Shown piece by piece: positions 33,601 to 46,344 of a DNA stretch of 64,000 bases (positions within the stretch are counted from its first letter, which is position 1; every line of letters begins with the position of its first letter). The position numbers and the translations under genes are program-made. The notes below the pieces were generated by a model that did not search any database, had not been told where the DNA came from, and saw only the letters and a list, made by a program, of their open reading frames with translations. The stretch is from Aquilaria yunnanensis (lineage: Eukaryota > Streptophyta > Magnoliopsida > Malvales > Thymelaeaceae), in contig CM077593.1 of the NCBI GenBank assembly GCA_039654915.1, forward strand, positions 117,111,413 to 117,175,412, read 5' to 3'.

Positions 33601-36600
33601 TAAACATAAAGTAAAACATTCAAAACAATGGCAAATCCACACTTAAAACAATAGTAAAACTAGCCAAAAGCATTAACACATTTCTTACAAGCATTAACTT
33701 TGTGTACATTATTCAATTATGTACATGAATCACAAACCAAAACATAAAACTAACCAATGTTGCTAGAGGCATCTAGTACAATTAATACTCAAGCATAACC
33801 TACTAATATGACCCTACTAGGCTAACCACCTAAGCTCCACCTCTCAAATGCCTTCAGCCTTGAACTCCCCTTGTGCTTCTAAATCAACCACTGCTTAACT
33901 AGCTCAACAACCATCTTGGGTTGCTAACCGAACCAGCTAAACTTGCACATGCAAACTAAGGGGTGATAATCATAGATTTCCAGTAATGGGTCTTCAGGAT
34001 ACCTACAAAGAAAATACTAGAGGACAATGGACAACAGTGGGAACCTTGTATAATACTAGGTGACTAAGTGTTACTAAGCCTCCATCTTCTTTGGTGAACC
34101 TTGTATAATACTAGGCTTTGGCACTAACTACACTTCAATGAGTTGGCCATCATTAGGAATCATGCTTGCTCTAAGTGCTCCTCATGTTTCCTAGCACATA
34201 TTAAGGTCCCAAATGCACTAAGGTAGCTTAACTACCCTACTCCTCAAAGACCCCTCAATGTGCCCAAGTAACTTAGCTTGAGTGCTAAGTCACTTACCTA
34301 CTTAGAGCTCTTAGTGTTCCTCTTCATTCATTAGGATAACTTGCACTTACTTGGGTATTAAGCAATTTCCCAAGCCATGCCAAGCTCCCATATTATCCAA
34401 TCTAGCCTTCCCATGGGCCCTAGAGCTCACATTGTGCCCAAATGCACTTATGTGCCCCTATTAGCCTCATAGTGCCTTCTTTGGCCCTTAGGTGTTTTCC
34501 TTAACTCTTTGTAGTTCTTGTAGCTCTTAAACCAATGTAGGGTCAATAAAATACTAACCCAAATCATCTTACCAATCTACAAGAGGTTGTGCCATATGTG
34601 GCCCACACTAATTGTGCCTTAGTGCACATGCACTTCCCTTAGTTGCCTAGGCCACAATTCTAGTTCACCATTGCTAGTTCACCATGCTTTTTGCTTAAAC
34701 TACTTGGTTACTCACTATTAATGCATTTAAACTTCCTTAGGGATGACTACAAACCTCAACTAGGGCACTAAAATATGGTTATGGACACAATTGGTTCAAT
34801 TGTGCACACACTGTCTTATCCTTGCTTCATTTGATCCATTTGTCACTTTTTCTTCATTCTATTTCCATTATAAATATTTATCCAACCTTAAGAACATGTC
34901 TAGAATGTTTAGGAACCAAAAACAACCTTCTTGGATAAGTTCCGAAGGAACTGTGGCGCTGTAACCCGAGCCTGGCGCCGCGGCACCTGAGTTCATCTAA
35001 TGTTGTCCAGAATTGAGTGTCCTGGCGCCTAGGCCTCAAGGAGCACGACCTGGGCATGCTTCCCTTTGGTGCCTAGGTGCCTAGAATGGCTCCTCAACGC
35101 CAAAAACTTGCCAACTTCGTCATTCCTTGCGAAAACCATGGACAATTGACCCAAACTTGATTCTAATCACTTTTAGGCTTGCAATTAATCATCCCCAATG
35201 CTTAATATGATAGAAATGCATTAACATAACATGGAAAATAAGAAATCCCCTTACCTTAAACACATTCAAAGCAAAATTAAGTAAATTGATCACCAAAGCT
35301 TCCATTGAGCTCCAATGGTGTTCTTGATGTTCCAAGCTTAAATCCTCCACAATGGGCACCCAAAACAACTAAATCATGACCAATTCAACTTACCCAATCA
35401 ACTTAGAACTGAACTTGAGCTAGGGAAGAGACAATTACCTTAGTTTTGAACTCAAAACTCTTGGAACACCACAAAAATGCCACAATCTCACCATAACTAG
35501 CTTGAGCTTCATTGAATTAACTTGGAAGCCTTCATTTTCATGAAGAAATGGTGAAAATGAAAGCTTGGGAGCTCCATCCATGGAGGTGCAAGGTGGGATG
35601 CGGGTTTGGGAGGTAAAAGATGGTGAATAGTGCCAATCTCTTATCTCCTAACCCCTTATAAACACGCTAACCCATCTCCACTCCTCTAGGTATGCTCCCT
35701 TAGTCACTAAGGTCCCAAACGTCATCTTGGCTATACTTTACACCTCTTGAACTTTCCATGACATCAAAAGTCAGTCTACTTAAAAGTTCACTTGGCTTCC
35801 TCCTTAGCCAAAATTCTGTTAAGGTGTCCAGTTTACCAAACTAGCTCAAAACCTTCAACAGCCTGCACTTTGGTCCTTCCATTCTAATTCATGGTTCTAA
35901 TTACTTACAAAACTTATGGTCTTGATTTTTCTAGGTTAGTTTAACCTTTTAGACCCAAGTGTACCATAATCATAGGTTTTAGCCTTCACCTAGGGTAAAA
36001 TTACCAAAATGCCCCTAGTGACACTTAGGTGCCAAATGACCTAGGAATCATCAAACCCTTGAACAACTTGCTTTACTTGCTAAATTAAACCAATTAAGGC
36101 TTAAAGCTAGGGATTTCTTACCATGTAACCAAGCCTTACCTGACCATCACCGGTCCAATGCTTGGAGAGCCGTAACACCTTACCTTCTTAATTAACATAA
36201 AATCACTTACTGGCTACAAAGAGAAGTAATCTCTTATATAATATAGAATTCAAACCTTGACCAGCCACATAATATAGTGGTCTACATGCCAATTGGGCTA
36301 AAGCCCAATCATTGCTATCAAAACTTTGAAACTAATAGAAATTTTGAAATTAATCTCTTCATTAAATGCAAACTAACTCCAAATTAATTAAGGATTTATT
36401 TGGGGAAAAAAAATTTAGGTTGGTTTTGAATTTTGGATAATTTATTAGTAGATTTTCTTTACACTCTAATGTTAATGTCAAGCATAAAAGGTAAAATAGT
36501 CGTCCAAGGCAAGTGGAATCTCTATCGTTTTCCTCCATAAGAAATCCAAAATGCTCAATCTTAGCCTTCTCCGCTAGATTCCTAGCCTTCTCTCTAACTC

Positions 36601-39600
36601 TACCATCACCTTCTACCGTTGTTGCCACCCTGCAGAGGCCACAACTGATTTACTATGTCCCGCTGAGGCCACCGCGTACTACCCCCTCCTTACCATTTTA
36701 ACTGTCACCCGACGGGTAAACTCTATATTATGTCTAGTTTCTTATTTTTTTTATCCTAACTAGATCATATGTTTTCATTTTGTCCTATCAAGATCTCATG
36801 CCTTATATAACACATTCTATTAGAGTCCTTTACATTATTTTGGTCATTATCTTTGATGGAGTCTCAATAAAAAATATCCCCTCTAGTCACTAGTGTACGT
36901 TTTTTAATCCTATTTCAGTACCCTAAAACTTATAAATCTAGCAATTTAAACATTATCTATGGTTAAAACTTATGTACATCAACCAAACATGTCGGGCCCT
37001 GTGGTTCTTGGTTATCCTGTCACCTTATCTGCTCTTCCTCGAAGATGCTTGTTACGAATAGCGCCTAACGACAGCTAATTGAAGCCTGTATGATAATGAA
37101 GATAACAAGCACCAAATCCAGATATTGCTTGTCTCAACTTCCCTCCCACTGACGCTGCGACCATCCCAAAACCTAAATTCACGTCACTTTCAAACCCTCC
37201 CTGTGAAAAGTAACCTTTTGCAAACACAGGAAAATAAAATCATCTTGCCTTGCGCGACCAACAAATGAATCAGTGGCCATGACTGCCTCTGATCATCTAT
37301 TGAGAAGCCTGTCCTTACCGGCACGTCGATTCCTAGACTTGATCGAGTCAATATTGGACGCTGTCTGTGCCGCTACGGTGGATCTTACAATCGCAGCCCT
37401 TAGAATACCACCAGCAACTCCGTGTCCCCGGCATATATATCCATCGGACATAATGCTTATGGACGAGAACTACCTCGGCAGTGATCGCTTCGATTCGCTA
37501 AGGGTTCGACTCAATTGCCTAACAGTAGTAAGGGCAGCCGCTGTGGTTAACGAGGATGGGGCGAGGTTGATGATTGTAAATAAAACAATCGTGAGATCAG
37601 GAACGAAAATGGAACTAAAAAATAAAATGAATATTAGGGACCGCAGGTACTTAGATGCGTTTTGCTCACCGGACAAGTCTATTGTACCAGTAGAAGTTAC
37701 TATATGATTACTTTTTGAAGCATTGATTTGTATATACAAGAAGTGTACAGTGCTTTTCTTTTAACTTTCTGTGTTTTTCTCCAGGAACCTCCAAAACAAC
37801 CAATTGACCGGACAAATACCTCCAAGCTTGGGACGTTTGACTAAGCTATCATATCTGTAAGTATTTGTTAGTTGTTTGTTACACTAATTAGGTTTATAAC
37901 ATACATATATAATTAGATTGATGTTTGACTAGTTCATCTAATTTTTCATATTATTAAGTTTCCAAATTTTTGAAATTAAATAAAATATTTTTTTAATTTC
38001 CTGCAGTAATTTAGGTTATAATTATCTGAATGGGACAATCAATGAATCTTTGGGAAATCTGTCTTCCCTTGAAACTCTGTAAGTAGTAGCTAGCTCAAAG
38101 TTTTAACCAACAATTTAATATTATTATATTTGCATAGATTAAACTAAAGTGTACGTTCTCATACGGTCCTATGGGACATGTAGGTTCCTGTCGTACAACA
38201 ATTTACATGGAGTAATACCTCCTCATTTAGGGAATCTCACTAACCTTACGGGACTGTACGTACGACTTCTCACACCTTTTTCTGCTCCCTCTCTTTCTAT
38301 TAAATGCCCATATATATATATATGTGTGTGTATCTATACACAGTATCTGTACATGGTGTTGTAACTATGTTATGATTGAATTATAGTGATAAATTTTGTT
38401 TGTGCAAGTTCAATAAGAATTAATCACAATTAATTCAATCAGACTATTCAGATTATAATTAAAAGAAAATTGTTACAATAATTCAATTACGAATTAAATT
38501 TAAATAAACATTAACCTTATTTAGATTTTTCGTTTACAATATTTCAATATATATTGAACAACGATTAACGTATATATATATTTTTGTTAATCACTTCTCT
38601 AGCGCCTTGACTGAAAACCAACTCAGCGGTTCGCTTCCAAACACTCTCGGGAACTTGACCAACCTTCAAAAACTGTATGTTAATTATTAATCACCACATA
38701 TATTGCAACATGTCCACAATTTGGTAATGATTCTACTTTTTAGTTTATATTACTTATTTAATTTTAATTTTACTCTCTACTTTCAGTTTCTTGACGTCAA
38801 ACAATTTTACGGGCGAAATTCCGAAAAGCTATGGGAAGCTTACCTCGCTACGAAATTTGTAAGTTAATGAAGTAATTTCCTGCTAATTAAGTTTTGATTT
38901 ATATTTTAATTATAATTTGACTAAACAAATTAGGATGAGAAAACGGTACACTTCAATTAATTAGTGTTGATCTAGCTATTGACTCGATGAACTATAATTA
39001 ATATTACAGTGATGTGGCGGGGAATTATTTGAAGGGCCCCATACCTTCTTTTATTAGCAAATGGACCAACCTCTTCTCATTGTAAGTGGCATTCCAAATT
39101 CTCAATCATATTCCTTCTTAATAATTTCTATGCAGGAGTAAAATTTTGTTAACAGAAAATCAATACTCAAAGAAAATGTATATTCTACCTCAAATTGTTG
39201 CGTTTAATTTTTAGGCAAACACTTGTTTAGTTGTGTGCCTAATTCGTATTTGTCAATTATGGTCACTTGTTTAATAACCTGGATATCAGCTCCAGGAAGA
39301 AATCTACGTCATACATCGATCAATCCCCGCTTCTTATCATCCAATTTGAAATGTCCAGTCTAAGATTTGCACACCCATTCCATCCAACAAATTAAATTTC
39401 AGTTTTAAACATCTAGCTATTTACTAACCAAAAAAAGGAAAGAGCTTGGACCTCTAGCTCCCAAAACATTCCCATCACCTAAATATCTGCAGCTCAATTG
39501 CTTAATTATACGTGGAGTCATATACTCCAGCAAGTATATAAATATGGTCTAATGCCTTGAATTTTGCAGGATTCTTTTTGGCAATGAATTTAATGAAATC

Positions 39601-42600
39601 ACACAAGAAATTTTCAACATGCCGAACCTCACAATTTTGTAAGTGAAATGCCTTTTTCTTGGGGGGTACATTTTAATTCCTTTCAGTCATTCTGTCAAAA
39701 ATAAATTATCTTCATTGATACGTTTGAGGCTCAAATTTATTTCTTGAACAGGCTTATTAGTGATGTGAACCGTACGCGGGCTGCTCTTCCCAAGTCCATA
39801 AGCCTGCCTAAGATATCATCTCTGTGAGTGGAATATATGCAAATTAAACATGTGTAAATAGGTTGAAATTTTAGAAAATTAAACTAAGACATATAATTTA
39901 GCACATATTATTTTTAAAATTTTATACTGTAATGTGCTATAATAGTGAATCCAATTAATAGTTTCTTTAAAACCCCAGGAGTAATTGGATTATAGTTTTC
40001 GATTCTTAACTACATACAATAACTTATTTATTCATGTCAGTAATCTTTGTATGTTGTAATGATTTAATTTGGGCTACGTTTAACTTTGTTAATTACTATA
40101 GAAACGGCCTTATAATTTTCTTGTGAAGTTCCAAAGAGAACAGGTTATATATAAATACATACACGTACGCACATATATATATATATATATATATGCACAC
40201 GGAAACACACACATGTATGTATATGTATATGTATATGTGTATGTTATGGCTAATCACTTTACTACTTTACCAATAGAATGTTACGGAATTGCTCAATCAG
40301 TGATAGTATTGCAAGCATCAGGGACTTAAAATCTCTGCACTATCTGTAAGTGGTATACAACTTTATCTTTCTTTATCTGTAAGAATTGATATATATTTAC
40401 AGTTTGTTTTGATTAATTTGCCTTTGCAGCGACTTGAGCTTTAACAATTTAACTGGTGATATTCCATCATCTTTGTGGAATCTACCTCTGAAGATGTAAG
40501 TGAAAAATCCTCGATCAATGCTTTATTCAGAATTCCATTCCCTTTTCTTTTAATGGTAGCTATAATAAGAAATCAGTGCGACTGTCTATATTACTATCAC
40601 TTGATCTTAGAATGAGCAACATTTTCTTATTAGGCTTGAATAACACTTTTTCCTTAAATTCTATAAATTTAAAGATTACTAGGGGTTAGATTACCATGAT
40701 TTAATTTAGTGCTTGTTTTTAAAAAAAAAAATGATTAATCGATCTTTTAGAAACACCATTAAATACATATAGATCCTTCCTTACACTTAGAGAAAAAAAA
40801 TAGTACTTCTAATTTATTCTTTTTCAATATATATTGTTGAAACAGGGTATATAACTTAATAATGGTGCTACCTATTTTTCAGGCACCTTACAGAAAATCA
40901 GCTTAACGGCAAGATTCCCCCTACATTAATGAAACCAGATAATTTAACCGTTGTAGGGTATGTATTAATTACTTGTTTAATGTTTTTTTTCTGTAAATAA
41001 TCCATCTGCCTCGTAATATTTTTCAGTCAATTTTCTTTGTTGTTGTTGCACAAGCATATTAAATGTGTCTTTCCTTGACTTCTCTTCATTAAATAACATG
41101 GATGAGATTCTTGCACTAATGATCTCTATGCAATGGTAGGGAAAAATTTTGAATAAGATGTATAACTATTTAAAAGTGTCACATATGATATCTTGCAAGG
41201 CAAAAAAATTTTAAAAAAAAATGAGAAGTATTATGGAACAGACAAAGAACAAAAAAAGTTCAAACATTAAATCTTGTGATGATAATCATATACAAGTTGT
41301 TAGAAGCTTTGACAAGAAGAAGAAAAATATTAGATATACATAACTAAGAAAAAGAACATTATTAGCTTCACTTATGATTAAAAATATATTAATAGTCATT
41401 TCCTTAAAAAAAAATATGTACTCATTCTGAAATATGCAGCATGCATATAGCTAGTTAGGAAACAACATCCCATTTTGACTCTTAACCTTTTGCAAATTTT
41501 TCCAAACAAGCCCCTAAGGAAGTTCTGACCCCAACTGGACCTCAACATTTTTTGTCCAACTAGAGCTTCAATTTCAATAGTTCAAATTTAAATTAGTTGC
41601 CTCACTGTGAATCGAGTTAGATTCTTACCACACGCAAGTTAATTTCAAGTGAAACTGCCAAATTAATTAAAGTGCACTTTTAGTGATCACTAAAACATAA
41701 GTTAACTTTTAATTAAAACAATGAAAGGCCACTTAAATACAATTTAAAAAGCTCAAGGATCTAGTTATTGACTTATTGGTCACATGTTCATGAAAGCTTA
41801 GGGGCAAAATCAGGATTTTTGCAGCCAGTAATATAAATGATCTCATGCAACATATATTACTAGTGTACACAACACAATTATATTTTCTTCAAAAGTAAAA
41901 TTTGGTTCATGAAAGCTTAGGGGCAAAATCAGGATTTTTGCAGCCAGTAATATAAATGATCTCATGCAACATATATTACTAGTGTACACAACACAATTAT
42001 ATTTTCTTCAAAAGTAAAATTTGATTAGCTAGTACTTCAAAATTACAGTTCACAAAAGATGCAAAACAATAATACAACCATGCATACCACACAATCTTTA
42101 CATACGTACTATATGAACTAAGACTTGGATAGGAATTAGCTTGATTAAAATCATTATTTAACCCTGGGTGTTCTTCTTGAGAGCCCTTTTTTTTTTACCA
42201 ATAGTTAGTTAAGATAAATTTTTATTATTTTGTCCTGAAGGGGAAAAAATCAAAAACAAAATGATGACTCATCACTCATCATAGATTATGAAGTTAGGCT
42301 TTTTTTTTCCATTAATTTTTGCATCATTTTGATCCTGTGTTCCTAGTTAGGCTTTTTTTCCATTAATTTTTGCATCATTTGGATCCTGTGTTCCTTTCTT
42401 TCTTTCCTTTTTTTTTTTTATTTTTTTCCTTATTTACTTATGTGTTCTATTTATTTTGCAGGGATTTTACTTATAATAACTTTATGACCCCGGACGAAGG
42501 AACGGTCAACAACAAGACATATTTGTAAGAAGCTATTACACTTAACTTTGATTTACGCAATTTTGATGAAGGTTAACTCTTTTATTTCATTTATCTTGAC

Positions 42601-45347
42601 TTGTTTTCAATCTTCTCTCTTCCTGTCGTTGGTGGATCAACCAGTAAACCGAACAGGTTAGTATCTACCATACAACACCCCCCCCCCCCCCCCCCCCCTC
42701 CTTCTCTCTCTCTCTCTCTCTCTCTCTTTTTAGGGGGGAAGGGCATGGATAACCACGACTTCATATCTTTGGTTGTCTTATAGCCCTGGTTGGTGACTTT
42801 GCAGGACTACAATGGACGAAGTGATCAGAATGCAGTGCCCTAAAAAGAAATCGAAATGTAATTAAGTTGACTTTATCGTTTATGACATGTAATTAAGAAG
42901 TCCTATGGACCTATGAACAAGCATGCATGTGTGCAATATATATTTCTCGAATTGATTCGATTTGCACATTTTGCAGACCATTCTTTGTTCATAAATTGCG
43001 GTGGCGACGAGGTAACTGCAGAAGGAAGACACTTCCAGGCGGACAATTCGAGCTCAAACTTCAATGTGAGCATGGGATGGGCCTATAGCTGCGCCGGAGA
43101 CTTTCCGGCAGAAGCGGCCAAACAAAATGTCTTTGTCCAAACCAAAGTTTGTGTGCCTCCCGTCGCCAATGCACCTCTCTACGCGCAAGCTCGGCTTTGC
43201 CCGACATCATTAAGATACTACGGATTTTGCTTGCACAAGGGCACGTACAACGTCACCCTCCATTTCAGCGAAACCAAGTTTGTAAGCAGGGAGGATTATA
43301 CTATCTTAGGAAAAAGGGTTTTCGACGTGTACATTCAAGGGGAACGAGTTTTGAAGGATTTCAATATCAGAGAGAACGCCAGTCGATCAGGCCAAAATAT
43401 TTCGGTTCTATCCTTTCCAGCAGGCGTAGATAAGTCTGGTCTACTGGAGATTCACTTTTATTGGGCCGGCAAAGGATCATATATCACCCCTACGCTCGAG
43501 AACGGTCCTCTTGTTGCTGCCATTGCTGTTACCCCAAGTAAGAGCATTTTTTTCTCTCTTGTTTTACTACTATGATAATATATATTCATTCTCGGCTTTA
43601 ACTTGATTCTCGTGTGCCTCAGAATTCCATATTGGGTTATACCCTTGGGAGATTGCGGTGATTGCCACTGCCTCGGCACTTTTCTTATTGTTCTTGCTGG
43701 TTTTTGTACTGTGGTGGACGGGTGTGATCGGAGATAAGAAGTTGCGAGGTGAGTGTACGTTGGTTCCAAAGTGAGTTGAAATATACAAGCAGTCATGATT
43801 AAACTATATATCAAGCTACAACAATTAATATATATCTATTAACATATACAAGTCATGATTAAACTCAGAGAAAAGCATTGACATTAGAGGCAAGCCCTAC
43901 ACTGTTAAACAAGTTGTTCAAGGAACCAAAAATTTTAGCCCAAAAATGGAAATCGGGGAAGGCAGCATCGGGATAGTTTACAAGGTCAAATTTCTTCACT
44001 CTCCTTAATTTCATTAACCTCGGTTCTGTTAAATCCCACATGAACATGATGATGGTTTACTTAGCGGTTGGTTTCCTGTCTCTATAAATCGGGTGCGGCT
44101 CTTCACTTATCAACACCTGGTTTCAGGTACGTTTGATATATATATACTTCAACATGTTCTTTATATATATAAATGTACGTGTTGCAGTGTGAACTACCAA
44201 ATGGTGGCCCTGTCGTGGCAGTGAAAAAGTTGTCCCCTCAATCCCTTCAAAGGAAGCAACAAGTTGAAAGTGAAGTCTACACTCTAAAACAACTCAATCA
44301 TGACAACATTCTCGAGCTTTTCGGTGGCTACTCTGATCCTACTAAAAACTTCCACTTGTTGGTGTATGAGTACATGAAGCACAAGTCCATTGCCCATGCC
44401 TTGTTCGGTATCCATTACCTTTTTCTTTAGGTTTTCCATCTTCGAATTAATGCAGCAACTTGGTCAGGCTCGAGAAGTTTAGATATCATAAAGGTGCTTC
44501 ACTGGATAACTATATGTGTGTGTTATATATATATATGTATACAGATCCGAACTCGGAGTTGCAGCTTAATTGGGCTAGCCGCTACAATATCTGTATTGGA
44601 ATGGCAAAGGGTCTTGAATATTTACATAGTTCAAGATTCAAGATCGTGCACCAAAACATAAAATCCAACAACATTCTTCTTGATGAAAGCTCGAACCCAA
44701 AGATATCAGACTTGGGACTGGCAAAGCTCTCTAAGGATGACAAGTCTTTTTCCATTAGCTCAACTGGGCAGTAAGTAGTGATTTCTCGTCTCCACAAGCA
44801 TGTACACGCGTACGTACAAATTCAGATCTGAGCATAGTTCCCCGATTTCTTTGTGGTTGTTACAGTGTCTACAGGGCTCCAGAGTATGCCACTCGGAACG
44901 TAATCACGGATAAAGCAGATGTTTATAGTTTTGGAGTTGTTCTGCTTGAAATCGTGAGTGGCAAGAAAAATGTGGATTACAAGGATACCCAGGAGGCTGA
45001 ATTTCTGTTGGATAAGGTAATTAATTAAACAATTCTTTAGAGTACTTCAAAAGGAATTATATCAATTTACATCAGAAACAAGTTAAGTATGAAGGTTGGT
45101 CCACAAAATGCAGGCATTTGTGTTACAGATGAAGCGAAGGTTAATGGATTTGGTGGACGGGAGGCTACTGAGTGACCCAACTTACGACAGAAAGCAAGTG
45201 AAGAAAGTGTTGGACTTGGCAATGATGTGCGTGGATCAGTCGTATAAGTTCAGGCCCAGTATGTCTGAGGTTGTGGCCGTGCTCGAAGATGAGATTACAA
45301 TGGAGCAACTGGAGCAGCAGTACAAAGAGATCGAACCCTCTGTCTAA
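30688..45347 (+). CDS. LRR-malectin receptor-like kinase, gene B (tandem paralogue), HRD replaced by HQN
   Basis: Joined exons: 30688-30850, 30982-31135, 31315-31386, 31506-31577, 37785-37856, 38007-38078, 38184-38255, 38603-38674, 38787-38858, 39010-39081, 39570-39638, 39752-39823, 40277-40345, 40430-40495, 40883-40957, 42462-42524, 42645-42656, 42805-42857, 42977-43537, 43623-43748, 43869-43984, 44188-44407, 44545-44770, 44866-45016, 45114-45347. This gives 1001 aa without internal stops and with the same intron phases as gene A. Domain order is identical: signal peptide with a long Leu run, LRRs, malectin domain starting HSLFINCGG, one membrane helix, kinase. Kinase landmarks are the glycine loop GEGSIGIVY, Lys738, HQN (834-836) where HRD is expected, DLG (854-856) and APEY. 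Both Arg and Asp of HRD are lost, so catalysis is doubtful. Exon 1 beyond the signal peptide differs strongly from gene A. The C-terminal tail after the kinase is short in both. Confidence 0.9.
33353..36177 (-). mobile_element. Solo-LTR-like block of a Gypsy-type retrotransposon
   Basis: Read on the minus strand it starts TGTTACGGCTCTCCAAGC and ends GTCTAGCCGCAACA, so it has TG...CA ends of the Gypsy kind. It is about 2.8 kb, less AT-rich than the intron around it, and has no long open frame. The matching intron of gene A lacks it. I could not find a 5-bp target duplication (flanks TGGTT and CCTTA), so the call rests on the ends and composition. Confidence 0.5.
36548..37700 (+). pseudogene. 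Unrecognised gene-like relic in intron 4 of gene B
   Basis: Related to the relic at 10200-10700 in gene A. The plus-strand frame 37273-37707 (144 codons) begins [20 protein letters not shown] and is the longest remaining version. Its 5' flank (36548-36670) matches gene A too, but about 590 bp separate the two parts here. There is no clear promoter or splice structure, and I do not recognise the family. Confidence 0.4.
41787..42024. repeat. Perfect 119-bp tandem duplication in intron 15 of gene B
   Basis: Two units (41787-41905 and 41906-42024) appear identical apart from the last base. Each starts TTCATGAAAGCTTAGGGGCA. Gene A has a single unit (about 14800-14915), so the duplication is recent and specific to gene B. 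Confidence 0.9.
42293..42397. repeat. 53-bp tandem duplication in intron 15 of gene B
   Basis: Two near-identical units start at 42293 and 42346. Each reads GTTAGGC, a T run, then CCATTAATTTTTGCATCATT. Gene A has one unit. Confidence 0.8.
42645..42656 (+). other. 12-nt microexon (exon 17) of gene B
   Basis: TAAACCGAACAG between acceptor CCAG and donor GTTAGT, giving F-K-P-N-R. In another frame it begins with a stop-like TAA, which would mislead gene predictors. It is conserved with gene A. Confidence 0.75.
42678..42727. repeat. Poly-C run and (CT)n microsatellite in intron 17 of gene B
   Basis: About 21 C residues are followed by CT repeats, starting 21 bp after the microexon donor. Gene A has only a short pyrimidine tract here. 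The run is prone to length change and sequencing error. Confidence 0.9.
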
Positions 45348-45984
45348 TGCCTTCACCCTATTGTGTCATTGCCTTGCATCTTGTTTAAGCATTTGTGTGA
45401 TTTCTTTTTGCTTTTTTGTTTTTCCATTTTCTATCGGCCTGCTTCTGATTGATATTGTTTGGCATAGGGATTAACAATCATGGACGGCGAAGTTGTTTTA
45501 TTCTTTTCTTGTTTGTGCAAAACCATACAAACCAACAACTATGATTGAGGTTGAACCTATAGTTGAATTTTTTTCTCTCCATTGTTGGAAATTTTTCAAA
45601 GTGGAAATTTTTTCTCTCCTAATTTGAGAGAGATATAATACATATGTTATCATCAAAAAACAAAGTAACATTAGAGCATATGATGTCTTGGAGTACCATA
45701 TGCTCCAACTTCCACATGGTGGATGATGTAAAATGGTTTACATCATGTAGGTACAAACTGTCATACTTTGATGTGATATAATGTGTGCTTATATATTGGA
45801 ATTTATTTATTTCAATAAAAGAATATAGATATTTAAGATTCAATGCCTAATATGTATTTTACTAAATTGTTTCTTCTAGCTGTTTACCCCAAGTCTTTAT
45901 GGCTTTTGCAACATCTCTTTGTTTAATATTGAGAATAAATTACCAGCCAAACAGCCGTCGCACACCTATAGTTCATTCACGAGG
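45348..45984 (+). other. 3' flank of gene B
   Basis: Non-coding and similar to the 3' flank of gene A. It should contain the 3' UTR. The minus-strand frame at 45619-45843 is not preserved in copy 1. Confidence 0.5.
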
Positions 45985-46335
45985 CCGGTACGTGGAGACC
46001 CATGCATTGCACTTGTATATTATACAACAACATTAGCTATAATATAATTAATGTAAGTTATTGATGGAAAAAATGTAAAAACATAAGATCTACTTTGATA
46101 TTAAGTAAAACCTGAGTAAAATAATTGTAAATACAGTGAATGATCAACTAAATATGTGTTTATATATATAATGTTAAAAGAACATTAAAGATAATGAACA
46201 AAAAATAATCAAAGTAATTCCAATAATCAATTCAGATGAAACCACTTAGCCACTTAGTATAGGATAACATTGTATAATATATATATATATTTTCAGATTT
46301 TTAATTACTAATAAATTGGTGATAAAATGAAGGCT
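45985..46335. repeat. Dispersed AT-rich repeat, copy 2
   Basis: Matches 20689-21032 and begins ACGAGGCCGGTACGTGGAG. It is followed directly by another copy. Confidence 0.6.
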
Positions 46336-46344
46336 TTCAAGAAT

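Larger units (their letters stand above)
31578..37784 (+). other. Intron 4 of gene B (6.2 kb)
   Basis: Longer than intron 4 of gene A, mainly because of the block 33353-36177. It also carries the gene-like relic shared with gene A (about 36548-37700), in which about 36670-37255 appears inserted relative to gene A. The AT-rich remainder holds no exon that I can support. Confidence 0.65.
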
